64,000 bases of DNA from an uncultured Lachnospiraceae bacterium (GTDB lineage Bacteria; Bacillota; Clostridia; Lachnospirales; Lachnospiraceae). Position numbers and translations under genes: made by a program. Numbering within the stretch: the first letter of the stretch is position 1; every line of letters begins with the position of its first letter. Shown piece by piece: positions 26,122-33,820 of the stretch. The stretch is from contig CAMWCA010000002.1 in the NCBI GenBank assembly GCA_947172705.1, forward strand, positions 62,001 through 126,000, read 5' to 3'. The notes beneath the pieces are model-generated. The model saw only the letters and a program-made list of their open reading frames with translations, had not been told where the DNA came from and ran no database searches.

Positions 26122-28023
26122 ATGCCGGTTATCAATTTACTGGAACAAAGCACAATCGATCAGATCGCGGCAGGAGAAGTGGTGGAACGTCCCTTAAGCG
26201 TGGTAAAGGAGCTTACGGAAAACGCCATGGATGCCGGGGCAACGGCAATCACAGTGGAGATCAGGGAGGGAGGCATTTCTCTGATCAGGGTGACAGATAA
26301 CGGATGCGGGATAGAGAAGGAACAGATCAGGAAAGCGTTTCTCCGTCATGCCACCAGCAAGATATCTTCCATTGAGGATCTCCATTGTGTGGAAAGCCTT
26401 GGATTTCGGGGAGAGGCGCTTTCCAGCATTGCGGCAGTGGCACAGGTGGAAGTGATTACAAAGACCAAGGAAGAGCTGACGGGAGTGCGTTTTCAGATTG
26501 CAGGGGGCGGAGAGGAAGCTCTGGAGGAGATCGGCGCGCCGGTGGGAACCACCTTTTTCGTTCGTAATTTATTTTACAATACGCCGGTGCGCAGAAAATT
26601 TTTGAAGCAGCCGCAGACGGAGGGAAGCTATGTGGCGGATATGATGGAACACCTGGCACTGTCTCATCCCCATATCTCCATTAAGTTTCTTCAAAACGGA
26701 CAGATCCGGTTTCACACATCGGGAAATGGGGATCTGAAGGAGATTATTTACCGAATCTATGGCAGGGATATAGCGGATGCGCTGATGCCCTTCCGGTTGG
26801 AGCAGGAAGGATTTTCCGTGCAGGGATTTCTGGGAAGACCGGAGTTGAACCGATCCAACAGAAATTTTGAGACCTGCTTTGTAAACGGAAGATATGTAAA
26901 AAACGAAGTGATCACCAGGGCAATGGAGGAAGGCTACAGATCCTGCCTTATGCAGCATAAATTTCCGTTTTTTGTCCTGCATTTCACAATGGAGCCGGAT
27001 ACCATTGATGTAAACGTTCATCCGGCAAAAATGGAAATACGGCTGATTCATGGAAAGGAGCTGTATGAGCAGCTTTCCGGGGCTGTTCAAAATCGCCTGC
27101 ATGAAATAGAACTGATACCCCAGGTGCGTCTTACGGAGGAAAAGAAAGAACCTCAGAAAGTTGAAAAAGGACCTGAGCCTTTTGAGACAAATCGGACGCA
27201 GATGTTGAGGGAAAGAGAAGGGACGTATTGCGCTGCCGCAAAGGTAGAACAGCCTAAAGAACCCAAAGTACAGGATTTCCTGCAAAAAATAGCGCAAAAT
27301 AAGATTATTGGCAACGAAAATGCAGGTGATCAATATACCGATGAAAGAATTCATGCAAATGTGATCAAAGCCGGAGAACATATTCTGGTGGAGAAACCTG
27401 CTCAGATGAATCTGTTTGAGGATAAATTTCTCACAAAAGACGCCAGAGAGGAATACCGGATCATGGGGCAGATCTTTGACACTTATTGGCTGGTCGCCTT
27501 TCGGGATAAGCTGTTTATCATCGATCAGCATGCCGCCCATGAGAAGGTAAAATATGAACGGCTTGTGAAAGAGCTTGAAACAAAACAGATTTCTTCCCAG
27601 CTTTTGAACCCGCCGGTGATCCTTGCTCTTTCCGCAAGGGAGGAAGCGCTGCTAAAGGAATATCAGCCTTTTTTTGAACAGCTGGGGTTTGAGTTGGAGG
27701 ATTTTGGAGGATCTTCCGTGGCAATTAGAAGCATGCCGGTTGATTTATACGGCTGCAATGAAAAAGAATTCTTTCAGGATATTCTGGATGAGCTTACGGA
27801 TAGTGAGGTGAAAGGGAAACCTGAGGTGGTGCTCCATAAGCTTGCCTCTATGGCATGCAAGTCGGCGGTGAAAGGAAATCATTTGCTGGATCAAAAAGAG
27901 ATGGAGGCATTGGTGGAGGAGCTGCTTGCCCTTGAAAATCCCTATCACTGTCCTCATGGACGTCCCACCATTATATCCATGAGCAAATATGAGATCGAAA
28001 AGAAATTTAAGCGAGTTACCTAG
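26122..28023 (+). CDS. mutL: DNA mismatch repair protein MutL (endonuclease type)
   Basis: 633 residues. The GHKL ATPase has IDQIAAGEVVERP, Asn and DNGCGI motifs, and the GFRGEALSSI lid. A variable linker runs from about 330 to 440. The C-terminal domain carries the metal-dependent nicking motif DQHAAHEKVKYE (468-479), plus ACKSAVKGNHLL and CPHGRPT. The intact motif means this MutL nicks DNA itself, as in bacteria lacking MutH. The start ATG 26122 follows the GAGGAA of the leader module. Confidence 0.98.
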   Translation: MPVINLLEQSTIDQIAAGEVVERPLSVVKELTENAMDAGATAITVEIREGGISLIRVTDNGCGIEKEQIRKAFLRHATSKISSIEDLHCVESLGFRGEALSSIAAVAQVEVITKTKEELTGVRFQIAGGGEEALEEIGAPVGTTFFVRNLFYNTPVRRKFLKQPQTEGSYVADMMEHLALSHPHISIKFLQNGQIRFHTSGNGDLKEIIYRIYGRDIADALMPFRLEQEGFSVQGFLGRPELNRSNRNFETCFVNGRYVKNEVITRAMEEGYRSCLMQHKFPFFVLHFTMEPDTIDVNVHPAKMEIRLIHGKELYEQLSGAVQNRLHEIELIPQVRLTEEKKEPQKVEKGPEPFETNRTQMLREREGTYCAAAKVEQPKEPKVQDFLQKIAQNKIIGNENAGDQYTDERIHANVIKAGEHILVEKPAQMNLFEDKFLTKDAREEYRIMGQIFDTYWLVAFRDKLFIIDQHAAHEKVKYERLVKELETKQISSQLLNPPVILALSAREEALLKEYQPFFEQLGFELEDFGGSSVAIRSMPVDLYGCNEKEFFQDILDELTDSEVKGKPEVVLHKLASMACKSAVKGNHLLDQKEMEALVEELLALENPYHCPHGRPTIISMSKYEIEKKFKRVT

Positions 28024-28038
28024 TGAAAGAGGAACCAC

Positions 28039-28980
28039 ATGCAATCAAAAAATAAGCTTCTGATACTCACCGGTCCGACGGCGGTGGGAAAAACAGCACT
28101 GTCCCTCCGCCTGGCAAAAGAGATAGGGGGAGAGATCATTTCAGCGGATTCCATGCAGATTTATAAGTACATGGATATAGGCTCCGCTAAAATCATGCCG
28201 GAAGAGATGGAAGGCGTTCCCCATCATCTGGTGGATGTTTTAGATCCCCGGGAGGAATTTAATGTATTCCGTTTTCAGGAAATGGCAAAGGAAGCAATGA
28301 GGGGGATCTACGGTCGGGGGCATGTTCCCATTGTGGTGGGAGGAACCGGTTTTTACATTCAGGCGCTTTTGTATGACATTGATTTTACAAGGCAGGAGGA
28401 TCAGGGGGCGCTTCGCCAAAGATGGGAGGAAGCGGCAAGGGAAAAAGGCAGTGAATTTCTTCACCGGGAGTTGGAAAAGATAGATCCTGTTTCGGCGGCA
28501 TTGATCCATCCAAACAATCAGAAGCGTATCATCAGGGCATTGGAATTTTATGATCTGAACGGCGTTCCTATTTCGGCACATAACCAGGAGCAGCGCCAAA
28601 AGGAATCCCCATATTCCTATCGCTATTTTGTGCTGAACGAGGACAGAACGCTGCTCTATCAGAAAATTGACCGGCGGGTGGACACTATGGTGGAAATGGG
28701 GCTGGTGGAGGAAGTGCAGAGATTAAAGGAAATGGGGTATCAAAAGAATATGGTGTCCATGCAGGGACTGGGATATAAAGAGATACTTGCTTATTTAGAA
28801 GGCGAATGTACCCTGGAGGAGGCAGTTTTTCTGATCAAGCGGGATACCCGGCATTTTGCCAAAAGACAGTTGACCTGGTTCCGCAGGGAACGGGATGTGA
28901 TCTGGCTTGAAAAAAAGGAGTTTGGTTATGATCCTGATAAAATATTAAAATTTATGAGGAAAGAATTTGATAAGCTGTAA
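28039..28980 (+). CDS. miaA: tRNA dimethylallyltransferase
   Basis: 313 residues. P-loop GPTAVGKTALS is at the N-terminus, ISADSMQIYKYMDIGSAK and VPHHLVDVLDP are family signatures, and the catalytic region continues with VVGGTGFYIQALLYDIDF. It transfers dimethylallyl to A37 of UNN-decoding tRNAs, providing the substrate of MiaB. The gene is 15 nt after mutL with AGAGGAA before the ATG. No hfq follows, unlike the Bacillus arrangement. Confidence 0.97.
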   Translation: MQSKNKLLILTGPTAVGKTALSLRLAKEIGGEIISADSMQIYKYMDIGSAKIMPEEMEGVPHHLVDVLDPREEFNVFRFQEMAKEAMRGIYGRGHVPIVVGGTGFYIQALLYDIDFTRQEDQGALRQRWEEAAREKGSEFLHRELEKIDPVSAALIHPNNQKRIIRALEFYDLNGVPISAHNQEQRQKESPYSYRYFVLNEDRTLLYQKIDRRVDTMVEMGLVEEVQRLKEMGYQKNMVSMQGLGYKEILAYLEGECTLEEAVFLIKRDTRHFAKRQLTWFRRERDVIWLEKKEFGYDPDKILKFMRKEFDKL

Positions 28981-29001
28981 TGGAAACAGAAGGAGCAGAG
29001 T

Positions 29002-30321
29002 ATGAGTTGTTTGGAAATAGAATCTATCCCAGCCATGTATCGGGAAATGGGAATCAGTGAAAAGGTCTATGCTTACGGGGAGGCGGTATGGCGTTCTTTA
29101 AAGGACAGATGGGAAGCGGTTGATGCGCTTTCGGAATATAACCAGCTGAAGGTCATACAGGCGATGCAGAAGAACAGAGTCAGCGAGGCGTGCCTTCTGG
29201 GAACCACCGGATATGGCTATAACGATTTGGGAAGAGAGACCCTTGAGCGGGTGTATGCAGATGTTTTTCATACGGAGGATGCCCTGGTGCGTCCCCAGAT
29301 CACCTGTGGAACCCACGCCCTTGCCCTCGCCCTTATGAGCAATTTAAGACCCGGAGACGAGCTTCTTTCTCCTGTGGGCAAGCCCTATGATACCCTGGAG
29401 GAGGTGATCGGCATCCGCCCGTCAAAAGGCTCCCTGAAGGAGTATGGCATTGATTACAGACAGGTGGATCTGCTTGAGGACGGGAGCTTTGACTATGAGG
29501 GCATCCGCCGTGCCGTAAACAGCAAGACCCGGCTGGTCACCATCCAGCGTTCCAAAGGATATCAGACCCGGCCTACCCTGTCGGTAAAACAAATCGGAGA
29601 ATTGATCGCCTTCATAAAGAACCTGAAGCCTGATGTGATCTGTATGGTGGACAATTGTTACGGAGAATTTACGGAAACCGTAGAACCTTCCCACGCAGGG
29701 GCGGATCTGGTGGTGGGTTCCCTGATCAAAAACCCGGGCGGCGGTCTTGCGCCTATCGGAGGGTATCTTGCAGGAAAAAAAGAATGCATTGAAAATGCAG
29801 CATACCGGCTGACTTCGCCTGGGCTTGGAAGAGAGGTTGGGGCGTCTTTAAATGCCCTTGGAGCTTTTTATCAGGGGTTGTTTCTTGCACCTTCGGTAAC
29901 GGCAAACGCATTGAAATCGGCAATTTTTGCTGCAAATCTTTATGAAAAGCTGGGCTTTGCCGTAGTGCCCAATGGCAGGGAAAGCCGGCATGACATTATT
30001 CAGGCTGTGACCTTTGGCGATCCCGAAGGGGTGATCGCCTTTTGCCAGGGAATCCAGCAGGCGGCGCCGGTGGACGGCTATGTGACGCCCGAGCCATGGG
30101 ACATGCCCGGCTATGACAGCCCTGTGATCATGGCGGCAGGCGCCTTTGTTTCGGGTTCCTCCATAGAATTAAGCGCAGACGGTCCCATAAAGCCTCCCTA
30201 TGCCGTTTATTTTCAAGGGGGACTGACCTGGCAGCATGGAAAGCTTGGGATTTTGAAAACATTACAAAATTTAGTGGAAAAAGAAATTATTATGAAGGAT
30301 TTTGACAAACGAAACTTATAA
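29002..30321 (+). CDS. methionine gamma-lyase family PLP protein (YnbB-like)
   Basis: 439 residues of the Met_gamma_lyase / aluminium-resistance family, a fold-type I PLP enzyme. The likely Schiff-base Lys is in VVGSLIKNPGGGLAPIGGY; upstream are TTGYGYNDLGRETLE, CGTHALALALMSNLRPGDE and CMVDNCYGEF with the Asp that contacts the PLP ring nitrogen. The reaction is not settled, and the names in databases are historical. It sits 21 nt after miaA, as in other Firmicutes where ynbB follows the miaA region. Confidence 0.9.
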   Translation: MSCLEIESIPAMYREMGISEKVYAYGEAVWRSLKDRWEAVDALSEYNQLKVIQAMQKNRVSEACLLGTTGYGYNDLGRETLERVYADVFHTEDALVRPQITCGTHALALALMSNLRPGDELLSPVGKPYDTLEEVIGIRPSKGSLKEYGIDYRQVDLLEDGSFDYEGIRRAVNSKTRLVTIQRSKGYQTRPTLSVKQIGELIAFIKNLKPDVICMVDNCYGEFTETVEPSHAGADLVVGSLIKNPGGGLAPIGGYLAGKKECIENAAYRLTSPGLGREVGASLNALGAFYQGLFLAPSVTANALKSAIFAANLYEKLGFAVVPNGRESRHDIIQAVTFGDPEGVIAFCQGIQQAAPVDGYVTPEPWDMPGYDSPVIMAAGAFVSGSSIELSADGPIKPPYAVYFQGGLTWQHGKLGILKTLQNLVEKEIIMKDFDKRNL

Positions 30322-30423
30322 AAAATCCATGAAATCAGTATACATAAATTTCCAACTGTGTTAATATAAATGATGGTTATGGATAAAATTCCATCCATTC
30401 AAAAGATATTTCGGAGGTACAGA

Positions 30424-30660
30424 ATGCGTAAAAATAATTGGGCATGCTTTTTGCTCATTTTGGCAGGAATTGTCATTGGAGGCTTTATCGGGAATTTATT
30501 TCCCAGCACATGGCTGAACTACGGACAAACCTTTGGACTTTCCACGCCCATTGTTTTTGACATAGGTATTATGTGTATTACCTTTGGGCTTACCATTAAG
30601 ATCACGGTGGCAAGCATTATCGGCATTGTGATCGGGGTGCTCATATATCGGGTTATCTGA
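30424..30660 (+). CDS. DUF4321 small membrane protein
   Basis: 78 residues with two hydrophobic helices (FLLILAGIVIGGFIGNLF; VASIIGIVIGVLIYRVI) joined by a short loop (NYGQTFGLSTP), matching DUF4321. ATG 30424 has GGAGG 6 nt upstream; a start 54 nt earlier has no ribosome site. The function is unknown; the gene often precedes radC-mreB in Clostridia, as here, which suggests an envelope or division link. Confidence 0.82.
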   Translation: MRKNNWACFLLILAGIVIGGFIGNLFPSTWLNYGQTFGLSTPIVFDIGIMCITFGLTIKITVASIIGIVIGVLIYRVI

Positions 30661-30707
30661 TGATTCCTTTTCGTTTTTGCTGAGAGAAGAGACCGGAAAG
30701 GATTAAA

Positions 30708-31394
30708 ATGACATATGTATGTCCTCAAAAGGAGGAACTTCCTTATGAGAAATTCTTAAGACTTGGAGCGGCTGCCCTGACGGAAGCGGAGCTTCTTGCA
30801 GTTATTCTGAGAACAGGAACCAGAAATTGTTCGGCATTAGAGCTTGCCAGAAAGGTTCTATCCCTTACAGGCGGGAGAGCCGGAAAATTAAATTCACTCC
30901 ATCATCTGTCTGTAAAAGAGCTTATGGAAATTCCCGGAATAGGAGAGGTAAAGGCGGTCAAGATCAAATGCCTTTCGGAGCTTGCGGTGAGAATGGCAAG
31001 GGAAAAAGCCGCGGATGCCCTTCGCTTTGACGCTCCGGAAACCGTGGCGGATTATTACATGGAAAAAATGCGCCACCAGGAAAAAGAAATTATATTATTG
31101 CTGTTATTGGATAATAAATTGAAGTTGATTGAAGAATATATGATATCACAGGGAACGGTAAACGCGTCCTTATTGTCGAGCAGGGAAGTATTTATTCATG
31201 CCCTGCGGTGCAGAGCGTGCCATCTGATGCTTTTGCACAACCATCCCAGTGGAGATCCCAGACCCAGCTGTCAGGACATTCAGGTTACACAAAAGATAAA
31301 AGAAGCAGGAGAACTGATGGACATACCGCTTGTAGACCATATCGTATTGGGCGACGGCTGTTACGTCAGTTTGAAAGAAGAAGACTTATTATAG
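30708..31394 (+). CDS. radC: RadC/YsnA-family JAB-domain protein
   Basis: 228 residues. An N-terminal helix-hairpin-helix-like region (LMEIPGIGEVKAVKIKCLSEL) precedes a JAB/MPN domain with the metal motif HNHPSGDPRPSCQD. Despite the name, RadC is not shown to be a repair enzyme, and its role is unknown. Its position 15 nt before mreB is the classic Firmicutes order radC-mreBCD-minCD. Confidence 0.95.
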   Translation: MTYVCPQKEELPYEKFLRLGAAALTEAELLAVILRTGTRNCSALELARKVLSLTGGRAGKLNSLHHLSVKELMEIPGIGEVKAVKIKCLSELAVRMAREKAADALRFDAPETVADYYMEKMRHQEKEIILLLLLDNKLKLIEEYMISQGTVNASLLSSREVFIHALRCRACHLMLLHNHPSGDPRPSCQDIQVTQKIKEAGELMDIPLVDHIVLGDGCYVSLKEEDLL

Positions 31395-31409
31395 AAAGGG
31401 GTATTTATT

Positions 31410-32420
31410 TTGTCTTACAATGCATTTGGTATTGATTTAGGAACCAGCAACATAAAAATTTACACACGGGCGGACGATAAGATCCTTGTAGAAAAGAACA
31501 TGATCGCCATCGAAAAAAAGAACACCTTGTTTGCTTATGGTGATTCCGCTTTTGAAATGTATGAGAAAGCGCCGGGAAATATTCACATTTCCTATCCTCT
31601 TTCCAATGGTGTAATTGCAGATATCAATAATATGGAACTTTTGGTGAAATATTTTATCAATGATCTTACCAGAAGCAACATCAAGCCGGGAGACTATTAT
31701 ATCGCTATCCCCACAGATATCACAGGGGTGGAAAAGAGAGCCTTTTATGAACTGATTCAGGATGCAGGTCTGAAAGCGAGAAGAATACTTGGCGTGGAAA
31801 AAGCAGTGGCGGACGGGCTGGGACTTGATATTGATGTGAAAAATTCCCAGGGCGTATTGATTGTAAACGTAGGTTTTGATACTACGGAGATCTCCATTCT
31901 TTCCCTGGGAGGGATCGTGCTGAGCCGTCTGATCAAGGTGGGCGGGCAGAAATTTGACGATGCCATACGCTCGGCAGTGAGACGGGAATTCAGTCTGATC
32001 ATCGGTGGAAAAACTGCAGAAAATGTAAAAATGTCCTTAAGAGATCTGGAGAAAGCAGGCAGAGGCGCCGTGGTATACGGAAGGGATATTGTAACAGGGC
32101 TTCCGGTAGAGCGGGAACTGCCGACAAAGCTCATCGACGAATCCCTGACAGAACATTTTTATACCATTATCGACAACATAAAGGTAATTTTGGAGAGAAC
32201 CCCTCCGGAACTGGCGGCGGACATTTACCGTCATGGTATTTATCTTACCGGAGGTGCTTCCCAGGTAAACCATTTTGCCGAATTGATTCAAAAGGGAACG
32301 GGGCTTAAAGTAAATGTAGCCGAAAATCCCACTACCAGCGTTGCTCTGGGACTTGCCAAAATTATTAAGGATGATAACTATAAATCGGTTGCCTACGCAA
32401 TTGAAGGAATGAGCAGATGA
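31410..32420 (+). CDS. mreB: rod shape-determining actin homologue MreB
   Basis: 336 residues with the actin-fold signatures: phosphate-1 FGIDLGTSNIKIY, phosphate-2 VNVGFDTTEISILSLGG and adenosine motif GIYLTGGASQVNHF. It polymerises under the membrane and guides cell-wall synthesis with MreC, MreD, PBP2 and RodA, all encoded downstream. The start is TTG 31410 with AAAGGGG 7 nt upstream. The stop overlaps the mreC start (ATGA). Confidence 0.96.
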   Translation: MSYNAFGIDLGTSNIKIYTRADDKILVEKNMIAIEKKNTLFAYGDSAFEMYEKAPGNIHISYPLSNGVIADINNMELLVKYFINDLTRSNIKPGDYYIAIPTDITGVEKRAFYELIQDAGLKARRILGVEKAVADGLGLDIDVKNSQGVLIVNVGFDTTEISILSLGGIVLSRLIKVGGQKFDDAIRSAVRREFSLIIGGKTAENVKMSLRDLEKAGRGAVVYGRDIVTGLPVERELPTKLIDESLTEHFYTIIDNIKVILERTPPELAADIYRHGIYLTGGASQVNHFAELIQKGTGLKVNVAENPTTSVALGLAKIIKDDNYKSVAYAIEGMSR

Positions 32421-33301
32421 GTCCAATTATAAAGAAAAAAGGAGAAAAGTTTACATTACCGGGTAAATATCTCCTTTTTATTTTAACATTATTATGTACG
32501 GGTCTGATCGTGATCACTTTTAATACGAATTTCTTAAGCGCCCCTTTAAGTGCTGTGGGCGGTTCTGTTATTGTGCCTCTCCAGGAGGGCATCAGTAAAG
32601 CCGGAAGCTGGCTTTCTACCAGATCGGAGGAATTGGTACAGATCCGATCCCTGATCAGTGAAAATGAAGCCCTGAAAGCGGAGATCGATGAGCTTACCAT
32701 GGAAAATATCAGATTACAGCAGGATCGGTATGAGCTTACCAATTTAAGGGAACTGTATGACCTTGATGCACAGTATGATGAGTATGAAAAGATCGGCGCG
32801 CGTATTATTGCAAAGGATTCCGGGAACTGGTTTCACTCCTTTGTGATCAATAAGGGGGCTGAGGATGGGCTGCAGATCGACATGAACGTTATGGCAGGAA
32901 GCGGTCTTGTGGGAAGAATCGTGGATGTGGGACCCAATTGGTCCAAGGTCATGTCCATCATCGACGACAATTCCAATACCGGAGGAATGGTGCTTTCCAC
33001 CTCTGATAACCTGATCGTATGCGGTGATCTGGAGCTGTATGCTGACGGACTGATCCGTTTTGAAAAGCTGATCGACAGCGCTGACCGGGTGGTGGAGGGA
33101 GACAAGATCGTTACCTCCAATGTCAGCGATAAATATCTGCCGGGAATTTTAGTGGGATATATTTTCAATATCACGGTAGATTCCAACAACCTGACGAAAT
33201 CGGGACAGATTACGCCGGCGGTGGATTTTGAGCATTTGGAAGAGGTTTTGGTGATTACCCAGACCAAGCAGGCGGTAGGCGACGCTACGGGAGATTCATA
33301 A
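32417..33301 (+). CDS. mreC: rod shape-determining protein MreC
   Basis: 294 residues: short cytosolic tail, one TM helix (about 15-35), a coiled coil at about 65-105 (EELVQIRSLISENEALKAEI), then the extracytoplasmic beta domain typical of MreC (ARIIAKDSGNWFHSFVINKG, GLVGRIVDVGPNWSKVMSI). It links MreB filaments to PBP2 in the elongasome. Overlap with mreB and a 0-nt gap to mreD show coupled translation. Confidence 0.95.
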   Translation: MSPIIKKKGEKFTLPGKYLLFILTLLCTGLIVITFNTNFLSAPLSAVGGSVIVPLQEGISKAGSWLSTRSEELVQIRSLISENEALKAEIDELTMENIRLQQDRYELTNLRELYDLDAQYDEYEKIGARIIAKDSGNWFHSFVINKGAEDGLQIDMNVMAGSGLVGRIVDVGPNWSKVMSIIDDNSNTGGMVLSTSDNLIVCGDLELYADGLIRFEKLIDSADRVVEGDKIVTSNVSDKYLPGILVGYIFNITVDSNNLTKSGQITPAVDFEHLEEVLVITQTKQAVGDATGDS

Positions 33302-33820
33302 GTGAAACGCTTTTTTGTAACCATTATTTTGATCATTATGTGCTTTTTACTGCAAACCACTGTTTTCAAGGGGCTTGCTTTTGGCGGTATTGTGCCTAAT
33401 CTGTTGATTATTCTCACGGCTTCCCTGGGGTTTATGCGGGGGGAGAGAACCGGGGTGATCATCGGTTTTTTCTGCGGTTTTCTGGGGGATATTTTTTTCG
33501 GGAATGTGCTGGGATTAAACGCTATGATTTACATGTACATAGGATATGCAAACGGCAAATTCAACCGGATCTTTTTTCCGGAGGATATTAAGCTGCCGCT
33601 GGGTTTGATTCTGGTCAGTGATCTTGTCTATGGGTTTTCCTATTATATTACCCTGTTTTTGATGAGGGCACGTTTCCACATTGGCTATTATTTTGTCCAT
33701 ATTATATTTCCCGAAATGGTTTATACCATATTGATAACTTTGTTTTTATATCCTTTGATTCTGTGGATTAACAAGAAATTAGAGGATTCTGAAAAAAGGG
33801 GTGCACGAAAGTTTGTTTGA
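33302..33820 (+). CDS. mreD: rod shape-determining membrane protein MreD
   Basis: 172 residues, almost wholly hydrophobic with about five helices and the MreD pattern GGIVPNLLIILTASLGFMRG then GFFCGFLGDIFFGNVLGLNA. GTG start immediately after the mreC stop. It is an elongasome membrane component. The end overlaps the PBP2 gene by 20 nt. Confidence 0.93.
   Translation: MKRFFVTIILIIMCFLLQTTVFKGLAFGGIVPNLLIILTASLGFMRGERTGVIIGFFCGFLGDIFFGNVLGLNAMIYMYIGYANGKFNRIFFPEDIKLPLGLILVSDLVYGFSYYITLFLMRARFHIGYYFVHIIFPEMVYTILITLFLYPLILWINKKLEDSEKRGARKFV

Noticed and set aside
26109..26300. Short + strand frame starting at the ATG within the mutL leader repeat
   Set aside because: Out of frame with mutL and low in plausibility (Gly/Arg-rich); the ATG is part of the conserved AGAATGAG block.
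26569..27540. Long minus-strand frame (323 codons) inside mutL
   Set aside because: mutL on the + strand has every family motif; the antisense translation has no recognisable motif, no RBS and arises from mutL codon use.
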